Shown one piece after another: positions 18,458 through 27,415 of a stretch of 64,000 nt of DNA (positions are counted from its first letter, which is position 1; every line of letters begins with the position of its first letter). This DNA comes from CAVRUD01 sp963849635 (GTDB taxonomy: Bacteria; Chloroflexota; Chloroflexia; Thermomicrobiales; UBA6265). The stretch is taken from NCBI GenBank assembly GCA_963849635.1, contig CAWKIA010000040.1, positions 163,031-227,030 of the forward strand, written 5' to 3'. The position numbers were made by a program, and so were the translations under genes. Under the pieces are notes generated by a model that worked only from the letters and a program-made list of their open reading frames with translations, was not told where the DNA came from and made no database searches.

Positions 18458-18567
18458 TTAGGCGTTAGGGGAACGGCCCCCTAACCCCCCGGCCCCCTTC
18501 CCCCTGCTGCGGCAGGGGGAAGGGGGTGACGCCCTGCCACTCCGAGCGGCTAACTCCTAACGCCTAA
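18458..18567. repeat. Nested palindromic intergenic element
   Basis: Outer perfect 12-bp arms TTAGGCGTTAGG (18458-18469) and CCTAACGCCTAA (18556-18567) enclose a perfect 15-bp hairpin: CCCCCTTCCCCCTGC (18493-18507), loop TGCG, GCAGGGGGAAGGGGG (18512-18526). It lies between the binding-protein gene and its permease. It may trim readthrough so that the binding protein is made in excess, or it may be a mobile REP-like repeat. Confidence 0.7.
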
Positions 18568-18579
18568 GGGCACCTGTTC

Positions 18580-19506
18580 ATGCGCGCATTTCTCATCCGG
18601 CGATTGCTCAGTTTTATTCCCACGATGCTACTCTTCTATACCCTTGTTTTCATCCTGATCCAGTTGACGCCGGGGAACCCGTGGGACACCGCGGAGAAGC
18701 CGTTCCGGCCGGAGGTGCTCGCGGCCCTCGAAGACAAATACAACTATAGCGACCCGGTCTGGAAGCAATACGTCGATTACCTGGAGCGCGTCGTCTTTCA
18801 TCTCGACTTTGGCCCCAGCTACAAGCGGAATGTCGATTCCAACGAGATCGTTGCGCGCTATTTCCCGGTGTCGCTTCAGCTTGGCGCCGTCGCCTTTGTG
18901 ATCGCGATGGTCTTCGGCATCGGGCTCGGCGTGCTCTCCGCGGTCAGGCAGAACACCATCACGGACCATCTGGCGATGCTCTTCTCGGTGATCGGAGTGG
19001 CGACGCCGAGCTTCGTCGTAATTACGCTAATGGTGATTTTTCTGGCGGTTGAGCTCCAATGGCTGCCCGCCTTTGGCTGGGATGGGATCTTCAGTACTCG
19101 GATCATCATTCCGGCGGTCGCGCTTGCGTTAGGACCGATGGCGGTGATCGCACGGTACACGCGGGCGTCGATGCTTGAGACGATCCGCCAGGACTACGTC
19201 CGGACCGCCCGCGCCAAAGGTCTGGGCGAACGCCCGGTGATCATTCGCCACGCATTGCGTAATGCCCTGATCCCCGTCGTGACCGTCGCGGGGGTAGCGC
19301 TCGCCGACCTGATCACCGGTTCGTTTTTCGTTGAAGCGATCTACGGCGTTCCCGGGATGGGCCGCTACTTCGTCAGCACGGTGGCAGATAAGGACTACCC
19401 GGTGCTGATGGCCGTCACCCTTCTGTTTGCCGCGCTCATCTGGCTAATGAACTTCCTGACCGATGTCGCCTACGCGGTCCTCGACCCGCGCGTGAAGGTG
19501 AAGTAA
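18580..19506 (+). CDS. ABC transporter permease, DppB-type
   Basis: 308 residues from ATG 18580. The first helix (LLSFIPTMLLFYTLVFILIQ) is followed by LTPGNPWD, the usual N-terminal mark of DppB/OppB permeases, and there are about six membrane segments. The cytoplasmic coupling loop is clear (TARAKGLGERPVIIRHALRN, the EAA motif). It forms half of the membrane channel for the imported substrate. Its stop overlaps the start of the next gene (TAATG), so the two are translationally coupled. The frame is intact. Confidence 0.9.
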   Translation: MRAFLIRRLLSFIPTMLLFYTLVFILIQLTPGNPWDTAEKPFRPEVLAALEDKYNYSDPVWKQYVDYLERVVFHLDFGPSYKRNVDSNEIVARYFPVSLQLGAVAFVIAMVFGIGLGVLSAVRQNTITDHLAMLFSVIGVATPSFVVITLMVIFLAVELQWLPAFGWDGIFSTRIIIPAVALALGPMAVIARYTRASMLETIRQDYVRTARAKGLGERPVIIRHALRNALIPVVTVAGVALADLITGSFFVEAIYGVPGMGRYFVSTVADKDYPVLMAVTLLFAALIWLMNFLTDVAYAVLDPRVKVK

Positions 19507-20468
19507 TGGCCGCCACGGTTGCCTCGGGCGTTGGGATCAAGACTCGTCGAGTCAATACGGTTGGGCGTGGGTTCTGGTTCGAAGCCTGGAGCCGATTGCG
19601 TCTCAACCGGGCCGCCATGGCGGGACTTACCGTCATCGGTGTCCTCGTCGTCCTGGCGATCCTTGCGCCGCTTCTGACGCCGTATCACTACGCTGACGGT
19701 AATCTGCTGGCCGGATCACAGGGACCGAGTCGCAGCCATCTGCTCGGCACCGACGAACTGGGGCGCGACATCCTGACGCGGCTGCTCTACGGGGCGCGGG
19801 TGTCCTTGACGGTCGCGATTGCCGCCCAGATCGTGATCGTCCTGATCGGCGTCCCGGTCGGGCTGCTTACCGGCTACGTCGGCGGCTGGCTCGACATGGC
19901 GGTGATGCGCGTCATCGACGCGATCTACGCGCTCCCGAGCCTGCTCATCGCGATCCTGATCATGTCCATGTTGCGTAGCAACATCTCGGCGTCGGCCAAG
20001 GCATCAGGCAATTGGCTGACATCTCTCGACCGGTTGACCGAGGGATTGGTCGGGATCTTCATCGTGATGTCGCTCACCCACTGGTTGACCGTGTCGCGGC
20101 TCGTGCGTGCCCAGGTCCTGTCAGTCAAAGAGCGAGAACACGTTGAGGCGGCGAGGACCCTTGGCGCGACCGTGCCCCGGATCGTCGGGGTCCACATCCT
20201 GCCCCATGTCCTCGCCCCGGTGATTATCGCGATCGCCTTCGGTGTTCCTGGCGCGATCATGCTCGAGGCCAGCCTCTCCTTCCTCGGCATCGGGGTCAAC
20301 CCACCTACCCCCTCCTGGGGACTGATGATCTCGGGCGGGATCACCAACATGCGCTCCCATCCGCACATGCTGATCTCCCCTGCTCTGACACTCGGCGTGA
20401 CATTGCTCGCCTTCACCTTCTTAGGCGACGGCCTACGGGACGCGATGGATCCGCATATGAAGCGGTGA
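19506..20468 (+). CDS. ABC transporter permease, DppC-type
   Basis: 320 residues, ATG 19506 overlapping the preceding stop. It has a cytoplasmic N-terminal stretch, a first helix (MAGLTVIGVLVVLAILAPLL), the family signature SHLLGTDELGRDILTRLLYG, and an EAA coupling loop (EAARTLGATVPRIVGVHILP). It closes the locus of binding protein plus two permeases. No ATPase gene is adjacent, so it must borrow ATPases, possibly those at 32626-34673. The frame is intact. Confidence 0.9.
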   Translation: MAATVASGVGIKTRRVNTVGRGFWFEAWSRLRLNRAAMAGLTVIGVLVVLAILAPLLTPYHYADGNLLAGSQGPSRSHLLGTDELGRDILTRLLYGARVSLTVAIAAQIVIVLIGVPVGLLTGYVGGWLDMAVMRVIDAIYALPSLLIAILIMSMLRSNISASAKASGNWLTSLDRLTEGLVGIFIVMSLTHWLTVSRLVRAQVLSVKEREHVEAARTLGATVPRIVGVHILPHVLAPVIIAIAFGVPGAIMLEASLSFLGIGVNPPTPSWGLMISGGITNMRSHPHMLISPALTLGVTLLAFTFLGDGLRDAMDPHMKR

Positions 20469-20702
20469 GGCGTTGGGCGTTCGATGGTTGCTTCCAGCCG
20501 AACGCCGAACCCCGTCAGGAGGAACTGCGCATACCCACCAACCGTCATCCTGAGCTTGCGAAGGATCTTGGCGCTTCAGCGCCTTCGTCCTCGTTGGAGA
20601 AGACGAAGCTTCGCGGTCGGCAGCAAAGGCCGTGAACGGCCAAGATCCTTCGCTCCGCTCAGGATGACAGGTTGCCTGTTGCAGACGCACAACGCCCCAA
20701 CC
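20469..20702. repeat. Nested palindromic intergenic element with inner 30-bp arms
   Basis: Inner arms GTCATCCTGAGCTTGCGAAG... (20544-20572) and its near-complement (20639-20668) flank a GC-rich core. Looser outer arms GGCGTTGGGCGTT (20469-20481) and AACGCCCCAACCC (from 20691) surround it. The layout mirrors the element at 18458-18567. The GTCATCCTGAG...GGATC text is a REP-like motif seen in several bacterial phyla. It fills the gap before the S9 peptidase. Confidence 0.65.
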
Positions 20703-20727
20703 CTTAACTCCTCGTAAAGGAGACGAT

Positions 20728-22593
20728 GTGACCAGGACTATCCCCGGGACCCGGGAGACGACGCTGACACCGGCGCTCATTGCGCACCAGAAGACGATCT
20801 CAGCGCCTCGGCTCTCGCCGGACGGGCGAACGCTCGCGTTTGCCGCTGAGTACGACGGGCGGACCGATCTCTTCGTCCTCGGGGAGAAAGGCTGGCCGGT
20901 TCAAGTAACTGCCGACCGAGCGATGTCCGGCGGCAACTACGCCTGGTCTCCGGACGGTGCTGGGTTCGTCTTCACGGCATCAGACGGCAAACTCTGGCTT
21001 TGCCCGGCGCATGGCGGGTCACCCCGGCGATTGACGCTGCGCGAGGGCCGGCACCAAACACCGCGGTACTCGCCCGACGGACGCTTCGTCAGCTTTATCT
21101 GCGATCGCGGCGACGAGATCGACGTGGTGGTGGTGTCGGTTGACGGGACGTGGCAGCGCGTCCTCAATCGGGCGACGGACTTCCCGATGGATCCGTCCTG
21201 GTCACCAGACGGGACGCGCGTCGTCTGGCATGCCTATCCGAACAACCAGATGCCGTGGGATGAGAGTTCGCTCGTCGTCGCCGACGTCGAAGGTGGCGAG
21301 CCGCGGACCATTGCCCAGGCGTCGCGGACAGCCTACGCCAATGCCCGCTTCTCGCCGGACGGCAGTCGCATTGTCTGTGTCTGCGATCACTCCGGCGCGC
21401 TCAACGTCACGGAGTTCAGCGCGGACGGCGCGGACCGGCACCTTCTCCATGAGGACCGCTGGGAGCACGGCGAGCCAGCCTATTCGCCCGACGGCCAGAC
21501 GATCGTCTTCACCCGCAACGTCGACGGTGACTACACGCTCTGGGCCGTGGAGAGTGGCGGCGGAAATGTGCGACCGCTGACGGATGATCCTGGTCGGGCC
21601 GGTAGTCCATCGTGGACACCGGACGGGCAGACGGTTGTCTACGTCCACGAAAGCCCCGTCGCTCCGCCCGACGTCTGGGAGGTCGATGTGGCGACCGGGC
21701 GCCGCCGCCAGCGCACGTTTGCGGCGATGGGCGGCATTTCCGCCGACGACCTGACGATGCCGGAGCACGTGACCTGGACAAGTCCCGATGGGTTCGAGGT
21801 CCACGGGCTGCTCTACACGCCGAAGGTGATCGAACCTGGACAGCATGGGTGTCTCGTCGAGATCCATGGCGGGCCGATGAACCAGTCTCGCGCCGCCTGG
21901 AACGGACTGCTGCAATACCTCGTCCAGCGCGGCTGGGTGGTGATCCAGCCGAACTATCGCGGAACTCTCGGGTATGGCCGGGCCTATCGCGAGGCGCTCT
22001 TTGGATCATGGGGCAAAGGTGACCTCGAGGACAACCTGGGCGGGATCGACCTTTGCGCGGATCGGGGACTGATTCGGCCCGATCGTGTGGTGGCGTGGGG
22101 TGGCAGCGCGGGCGGCTACTCGACCATCGTCTGCCTGACGGGCGCCCCCGATCGGTTCGCCGCCGGCGTGGCCCTCTTCGGGCTCTACGATCTCTACTCG
22201 GCAGGGCTCGAGACACACCGCTACGAGCGCTACTACGTCGAGACGATCCTCGGTTCAACGGCAGACAACCAGGCGCTCTGGCACGAGCGGTCGCCGCTCA
22301 ACGTCGTCGACCGGATCCAGGCGCCAGTCCTGCTCCTCCAGGGCGGACGCGACCCCGCCGTGATGCCCGCCCAGTCGGAGACGCTGAACCGGGAGTTGGA
22401 ACGGCATCGCATTGACTACGAGTACGTCTTCTATCCGGACGAAGGCCACGGGTTCCGCAAAGTCGCCAATAACATCGACTACGCCCAGCGGATGGATCGC
22501 TTCCTCTGTCAGAAGGTCTTGCGCGCACCGGAGCCCGGCCCTCTCGGCACGCTCCCCTATCCACCGATGCCGATCCGTGACTGGAGTCGGTAA
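20728..22593 (+). CDS. S9 family prolyl oligopeptidase / acylaminoacyl-peptidase
   Basis: 621 residues from GTG 20728, since AAGGAG lies 7 bases upstream and the overlapping ATG runs straight into TGA. The N-terminal half is a beta-propeller with recurring SPDG blades (LSPDGRTLAFAAE, YSPDGRFVSFICD, FSPDGSRIVCVCD). The C-terminal alpha/beta hydrolase has the nucleophile GGSAGGYST, the acid in QGGRDPAVMP and the His in DEGHGFRKV. Such enzymes release dipeptides or acylated residues from short peptides admitted through the propeller. There is no signal peptide, so it should act on peptides taken up by the adjacent ABC locus. Frame intact. Confidence 0.88.
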   Translation: MTRTIPGTRETTLTPALIAHQKTISAPRLSPDGRTLAFAAEYDGRTDLFVLGEKGWPVQVTADRAMSGGNYAWSPDGAGFVFTASDGKLWLCPAHGGSPRRLTLREGRHQTPRYSPDGRFVSFICDRGDEIDVVVVSVDGTWQRVLNRATDFPMDPSWSPDGTRVVWHAYPNNQMPWDESSLVVADVEGGEPRTIAQASRTAYANARFSPDGSRIVCVCDHSGALNVTEFSADGADRHLLHEDRWEHGEPAYSPDGQTIVFTRNVDGDYTLWAVESGGGNVRPLTDDPGRAGSPSWTPDGQTVVYVHESPVAPPDVWEVDVATGRRRQRTFAAMGGISADDLTMPEHVTWTSPDGFEVHGLLYTPKVIEPGQHGCLVEIHGGPMNQSRAAWNGLLQYLVQRGWVVIQPNYRGTLGYGRAYREALFGSWGKGDLEDNLGGIDLCADRGLIRPDRVVAWGGSAGGYSTIVCLTGAPDRFAAGVALFGLYDLYSAGLETHRYERYYVETILGSTADNQALWHERSPLNVVDRIQAPVLLLQGGRDPAVMPAQSETLNRELERHRIDYEYVFYPDEGHGFRKVANNIDYAQRMDRFLCQKVLRAPEPGPLGTLPYPPMPIRDWSR

Positions 22594-22987
22594 GCGATAG
22601 GCGTGAGCGGACGACTCGGCACTCATTCCCGTGATCCCGGGCAGTAGTGCCTTCGTCCCGTGCCACTCGGTCGCCAGTGCAAACCGGCGGCGAAGCCGGC
22701 GGCGACAACGTCTCCATGCGTGATGCAATGAGTAATGGCAACCATGGAGCGGCCAGTGGTGAGTTCCGAAGGTACGCCTTCGAATTCTGAGTCGGTGGCA
22801 GACGCGCTGATCTTGGGCGGGTTGACGTCGGAGAAGCGGTACCACAGTACCGAGGCTACGCCTTCCAGCGCGCTGATCGCCAAGTCCTCCGGGGTACAAT
22901 CAAACGTATGTTCAGGGCGTTAGAAGGCGGGGCAAGCAGGCCGGGGTCAGGTCCAGGTGGTGGTTTTCTTGGGGCACGGGGGGCGCG
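22594..22987. other. Intergenic stretch without a convincing gene
   Basis: About 390 bases. A few open frames of 60-90 codons exist on both strands but none has a ribosome site, domain or coding texture. Short inverted pieces (GGCGGCGAAGCCGGCGGCG, GTTCCGAAGGTACGCCTTCGAA) suggest repeat debris. Confidence 0.5.
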
Positions 22988-24235
22988 GTGACGCGCGTGT
23001 CCTCGTTTACCCGCTCACGGATCGGCGGTAATGGCCACAGATCCGGGGCGGATGCGCGACGCTCCTCCTGCCATCGTGCCCCTGAGCGGTCGTCGCTGGA
23101 TTGCCTGGCCGCCGGCGGTCTGGCGCTCACCCTCGGCGGAGGCCGGCTCCGCCCTCAGGCGCTGGCGGCGAGCGAGGCAACACCCGTGGCTGACGGACCA
23201 TTCCTGGGAGAGCAGGCTGCGGCAATGGAGCAGATCGTCGACGACTTCCTCGCCAGCACTGGCACACCGGGCGCCCTTGCCGGCGTTTGGATTCCCGGTC
23301 ACGGCGCCTGGACCTATGCCGCCGGGGTCGGGAACCTGGAAGCCACCACCCCGATCGCGCTCGACGACGCCGTCCGCATCGCCAGCATCACCAAGACCTT
23401 CACCGCGACCGTCGTCCTCCAGTTGGTCGACGAGGGCATGCTTGGTCTGGACGATGTGCTGGAGACCTACTACCCCGGCATGCCAAATGGCGACAGGATC
23501 ACGATCCGGCACCTACTCGGCATGCGCGCCGGTCTGTTCAACTGGGTCGAGGATCCCGGGTTTGAGGAGGCGTTCGACGCCGACCCGCTGATGGAGTGGT
23601 CGCCGGAGCAGGGGATCGATCTGGCCCGGACCAATCCGGTCTATTTCGAGCCGGGCGAGGGATTCCACTACGCGGAGACGAACTACTTCTTGCTCGGCGT
23701 CATCGCCGAGAACCTCACCGGCAAGCCGATTCACGACCTCATCACCGAGCGCATCCTGACCCCGCTCGGTCTGCAACGCACCTCGTTCGCGACCACACCG
23801 GAGATGCCCGAACCCTACGTGCGCGGTTACCTGGCCGACCCGGCCGGCGGCGCCGCGCGCGACGTCACCGCCGTCAACCCGGACGTGCCCTGGACCGCCG
23901 GCGCCATGATCTCGACCATCGATGACCTGCGCGTCTGGTCCGAAGCCTTGGTGGGCGGCACCCTCCTCAGCCCCGGTACCCAGGCCGAACGCCTCAAGAC
24001 CCTGCCGATCTCCGCGGACGCCCCCTTCCGCTACGGCCTCGGCATCTTCGAGGTCCTCGGCTTCTTCGGCCACAACGGCGGCATCTATGGCTACAGTACC
24101 TTCATAGGCCATCGTCCCGACGATGGTGCCACCATCGTCACCGCGACCAACCTCGCCGACAACGACGGCGGCGGTGCCGACCAGATTTTTGCGAGTCTCG
24201 CCCAACTCCTCTACCCCTCACTCTTCGGGGCGTAA
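22988..24235 (+). CDS. Class C beta-lactamase-family serine hydrolase
   Basis: About 415 residues from GTG 22988. The catalytic set is complete: SITK (SxxK) in the long helix before TATVVLQLVDEG, YAE in the YxN position (GFHYAETNYFLLG), and HNG in the KTG position (FFGHNGGIYGYS). The family covers beta-lactamases, penicillin-binding esterases and D-aminopeptidases; this branch usually hydrolyses esters or D-peptides outside the cell. The N-terminal 50 residues look scrambled: a hydrophobic AAGGLALTLGGG core exists but no twin arginine, so a base error in the leader is likely. It is the intact counterpart of the degenerate copy at 437. Confidence 0.82.
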   Translation: MTRVSSFTRSRIGGNGHRSGADARRSSCHRAPERSSLDCLAAGGLALTLGGGRLRPQALAASEATPVADGPFLGEQAAAMEQIVDDFLASTGTPGALAGVWIPGHGAWTYAAGVGNLEATTPIALDDAVRIASITKTFTATVVLQLVDEGMLGLDDVLETYYPGMPNGDRITIRHLLGMRAGLFNWVEDPGFEEAFDADPLMEWSPEQGIDLARTNPVYFEPGEGFHYAETNYFLLGVIAENLTGKPIHDLITERILTPLGLQRTSFATTPEMPEPYVRGYLADPAGGAARDVTAVNPDVPWTAGAMISTIDDLRVWSEALVGGTLLSPGTQAERLKTLPISADAPFRYGLGIFEVLGFFGHNGGIYGYSTFIGHRPDDGATIVTATNLADNDGGGADQIFASLAQLLYPSLFGA

Positions 24236-24442
24236 GGGGCGGGGTAACGCGTTGTCTGACTTGACCAGGTCTGAACGATCCGCTGCGGGTGGACCTGGCC
24301 ATCAACGACTTCGTATGGACAGACGTGGGCGATTGCCGGTGGATCCGATACTCGATGCTATCATCCCTGAGTGAGGACTTCCCGGACCCGAGAGTTAGGC
24401 ACCGCAGACGCGCAGCCGTCCCGAGACGTAGGAGAGGCGCCG

Positions 24443-24991
24443 ATGGTCGCCACCCATCCAAAGACCAGAGAAGATCTCGACCGGCTGGGCGCTGCTGGCG
24501 AGCGGAAGGAGCTCATCGACGGGGAACTGCGGGAGAAGGCCGCGGTGAGCCAGCGGCACGGAGAGATCGAGATTCAACTGACGATCCCCCTTGGCTCGCA
24601 CGTCTTGTCCAATGGGCTCGGCCGCATTTATCCCTCCGACACGCAGTTCACCGTGGCGCGCGATCCTGACACAGTGCTGATCCCGGACTTGGCGTTCGTG
24701 CGTGCCGACCGCGTGCCGCCGGAAGCAGATCGCTGGCACATCGCCCCATTTGCCCCAGATCTCGCCGTCGAGGTCATTTCTCCGAGCGACCGCTACGTCG
24801 AGGTGATGGAAAAGATCGAGCGATATGGACGAGCTGGAGTGCCGCTGGTCTGGCTGGTCGATCCCCGCCGCCGGGTGGTCGAGGTCCATGCGGCGGGCCG
24901 GCCGCCGATCACGCTGCACGAGTCCGAGACTCTGGACGGTGGTGAGGTGCTGCCCGGGTTCGCGCTCTTGGTGGCGGAAATCTTTCGCTAG
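24443..24991 (+). CDS. Uma2 family (DUF820) PD-(D/E)XK endonuclease-like protein
   Basis: 182 residues from ATG 24443 with GGAGAGG 6 bases upstream. The fold's core is visible: ELIDGELREK, the conserved acid in IPDLAFVRADR, then the APDLAVEVISPSD strand carrying D and E-x-S, and the helix VEVMEKIERYGRAGVPLVWL. Uma2 proteins are abundant in Cyanobacteria and Chloroflexota and have a restriction-endonuclease fold, but their targets are mostly unknown. It is a single gene with gaps of 208 and 121 bases on either side, and shows no toxin or methylase partner here. Confidence 0.8.
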   Translation: MVATHPKTREDLDRLGAAGERKELIDGELREKAAVSQRHGEIEIQLTIPLGSHVLSNGLGRIYPSDTQFTVARDPDTVLIPDLAFVRADRVPPEADRWHIAPFAPDLAVEVISPSDRYVEVMEKIERYGRAGVPLVWLVDPRRRVVEVHAAGRPPITLHESETLDGGEVLPGFALLVAEIFR

Positions 24992-25112
24992 CTCTGCAGG
25001 TCTCGTTCCCGGCTCTTCGCGCGGACTGCAATAATCACCCGGCCAGCGGGATCGTGCGCGTTCCATTTGGGACATGCGTCAGGGTCTTCGCGATGTGTTC
25101 GGGGAGGGTCGG

Positions 25113-26253
25113 GTGAAGATCGTCGAGGTGCGTACACATTTCGTCGACCAGTTCCTGTTCGTGACGGTCCATACCGATGCCGGGATGGTCGGTACCGGCG
25201 AATCGGGGGCGTGGGGCTTTCTGGAGGCCTCCGGCAAGGCCGTGGAGACCTTCGCGCGCTACCTCATCGGCCAGGACCCGCTCCTGATCGAGCACCACTG
25301 GCAGTACCTTTACCGCTGGACCCACTTCCGCGGTGCCGCCATCATGGGCGCGCTCTCGGCGATCGACATCGCGCTGTGGGATATCGCCGGCAAGCACTAT
25401 GGCGTGCCGGTCTACAAACTCCTCGGCGGGCCGACCCGCGACAAGGCCCGCGTCTACACCCACGTCTTCGGCCAGACGCGGGAGGAACTCGTCCAGGGTT
25501 GCATCGAGGCGAAGGCGCAAGGTTTCACCGCCATCGGCCACCTGACGCCCTTCACTGATTCTCCCCGGAACGAGCCCTACTTCAAGACGCACGCCGCCAA
25601 GATGGGCGACGCGATCGAGACGGTGCGCCAGTACCGCGAGGCCGTCGGCGATGACGTCGACCTGTGCATCGAGATCCACCGCCAGCTGACGCCCGCCGAG
25701 GCGGTGGTGCTGGCCCGGGGCATCGAGCCCTACCACCCCTTCTTCTACGAGGACCCGATCCTGCCGGACAACTTCGACGCCATGGGGCTGGTGGCCCAGC
25801 AGATCCACATCCCGATCGCCACCGGCGAGCGGCTGCACACCATCTTCGAGTTCGAGATGCTCCTGGCGCGGGGAGCGGTGCAGTACGTGCGCCCCGACGT
25901 CTGCATGTGCGGCGGGATCAGCGGCGCCAAGAAGATCGCGGCGCTGGCCGAGGCCCGCCACGTCGAGGTCGTGCCCCACAACCCGCTCGGGCCGGTGAGC
26001 ACGGCTGCCTGCCTGCAGATCGCCGCCGCCATCCCGAATTTTGCCCTGCAGGAGTACCCGCTGGGCGAACTCGTGCCGCCCAAGAGCGAGATCGTCTCCC
26101 GGCCGCTCTCCCTGCGAGGCCGGCTTCCTGGCGATCCCGCAGGAGCCGGGCATCGGCATCGACCTGGCCGAGGACGCCGCCGAGCGCTTCCCGTTCCGGC
26201 CGCGCGAGGTGGTCACCCGCCTCAAGACCGACGGTTCGGTCATGGACCAGTAG
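25113..26253 (+). CDS. Enolase-superfamily sugar-acid dehydratase (mandelate racemase/muconate lactonizing group), one frame break
   Basis: About 380 residues from GTG 25113 (GGGGAGG upstream; MKIVEVRTHF is a standard opening). The capping domain has WTHFRGAAIMGALSAIDIAL. The barrel carries DVDLCIEIHRQLTPAEAV (first metal acid), YEDPILPDNFDAMG, ATGERLHTIFEF and PHNPLGPVSTAAC. This pattern fits galactonate/mannonate-type acid sugar dehydratases. The last 45 residues (FLAIPQEPGIGIDLAEDAAE) lie in another frame after about 26118, so one base is likely wrong. It stands alone between the Uma2 gene and the second ABC operon; the exact sugar cannot be told. Confidence 0.8.
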
Positions 26254-26405
26254 GAAACACCAGAACGGCGCGAAACTACCTGTCGAGGAGATGAGACTGC
26301 TGAGTCGCGTGAGCCCGCATAGCGCGCGTGGCTTTCGCCTGCCTCTCACGCCTCACGATGAGGCAACATGCCATAGGGCGTTGTCCATTTCGCTAAAACG
26401 TTGGT

Positions 26406-26494
26406 GCGATATTCGCATATGGGTTCGTTGCCACATGGCGAGAATGAACCAAAATCTCCGAACTGTTGACGAATATCGCGGGCGCTGATAGGCT
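26406..26494 (+). promoter_or_regulatory. Promoter with flanking 10-bp inverted repeat before the second ABC operon
   Basis: TTGACG (26466-26471), 17 bases, TAGGCT (26489-26494), 49 bases before ATG 26543. GCGATATTCG (26406-26415) and its exact complement CGAATATCGC (26470-26479) are arranged so that the second copy covers the -35/spacer edge. This looks like a repressor operator; the Lrp protein encoded at 34670 is a candidate. Confidence 0.45.
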
Positions 26495-26542
26495 GCAGCC
26501 ATCGCACCGGTGGACCACATTCTTCACGGCCAAGAGGTTTCT

Positions 26543-27347
26543 ATGTGGCGTAGCGACGCAGCGTGCACGGTTGCCCTCACGTTCGACTTCGACGCCGAGT
26601 CCGTCTGGTTGGGATCGTTCAAGCTGGACAGGCCCTCCGCCCTCTCCCGCGGCGCCTACGGCGCCTTCGAGGGGGTCCCCCGCATCCTCAAGTTGCTCGA
26701 GAAACATGGGCTGCCCGCTACTTTCTTCATTCCCGGCGACACCGCCGACCGCCATCCGACCGTCGTCCGCGACATCGTCGCTGGTGGCTACGAGGTCGGG
26801 CACCATGGGTACTTGCACGAGCCGCCGCACCTCCTCGAGCCCCAGGAGGAGCGCGACATCATGGAGCGCGGCCTCGAAGCCCTGGCCCGCCACGGGGTGA
26901 CGCCCACCGGCTACCGCTCACCCTCCTGGGAACTCTCCAAGGCCATCCATGCCACTGCTGGAGGAGTACGGTTTCCGCTACGACTCGAGCATGCTCGCCC
27001 GCGATACTCCCTACTGGGTTGATGTCGATGGCCGGGTGACCGACATCGTCGAGATCCCCTCGGCCTGGGAGCTGACCGACTCCGCCCACTTTCTCTTCGC
27101 CCCCAGCGCCGGCATCATCGGCCTCAGCGCGCCATCGAAGGTCGAAGAGATCTGGCGCGGGGATTTTGATGGCTCCCTTGCCGATGGCGGCGTCTTCGTC
27201 TTGACCCTTCATCCCCAGATCATCGGGCGCCACCACCGCATGCGCCTGCTCGACCGCACCATCCAGTACATCCGGGCCCACGACGGCGTTCGCTTCGTGC
27301 AGATGCACGAGATCGCGGAGTCCTTCCGCGCGCAGAAGGAGGCATAA
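26543..27347 (+). CDS. Polysaccharide-deacetylase-fold hydrolase (HpPgdA/cyclic-imidase-like), copy 1, one frame break
   Basis: About 268 residues from ATG 26543 (AGAGG upstream). The NodB-fold marks are VALTFDFDAESVWLG (catalytic and metal Asp), LPATFFIPGD, EVGHHGYLHEPPHLL (metal His pair) and GYRSPSWELS; the second part continues PLLEEYGFRYDSSML and FVLTLHPQIIGRHHRM. The frame changes near 26950. Order and motifs match Helicobacter-type PgdA and cyclic imide hydrolases rather than classic chitin deacetylases. In an ABC operon for peptides or amides, cleaving a small amide or imide seems likelier than cell-wall editing. A paralogue closes the operon at 35223-36079. Confidence 0.8.
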
Positions 27348-27415
27348 GGCTGGGCGAATCCTCGTCTCCGCGTCCCCGCTCGTTCGCGTCCTGACTCTCT
27401 AGTAGGAGTTTCACT

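Noticed and set aside
22735..22923. 62-codon frame in the gap after the S9 peptidase
   Set aside because: No ribosome site, unusual composition and neighbouring inverted fragments suggest repeat debris.
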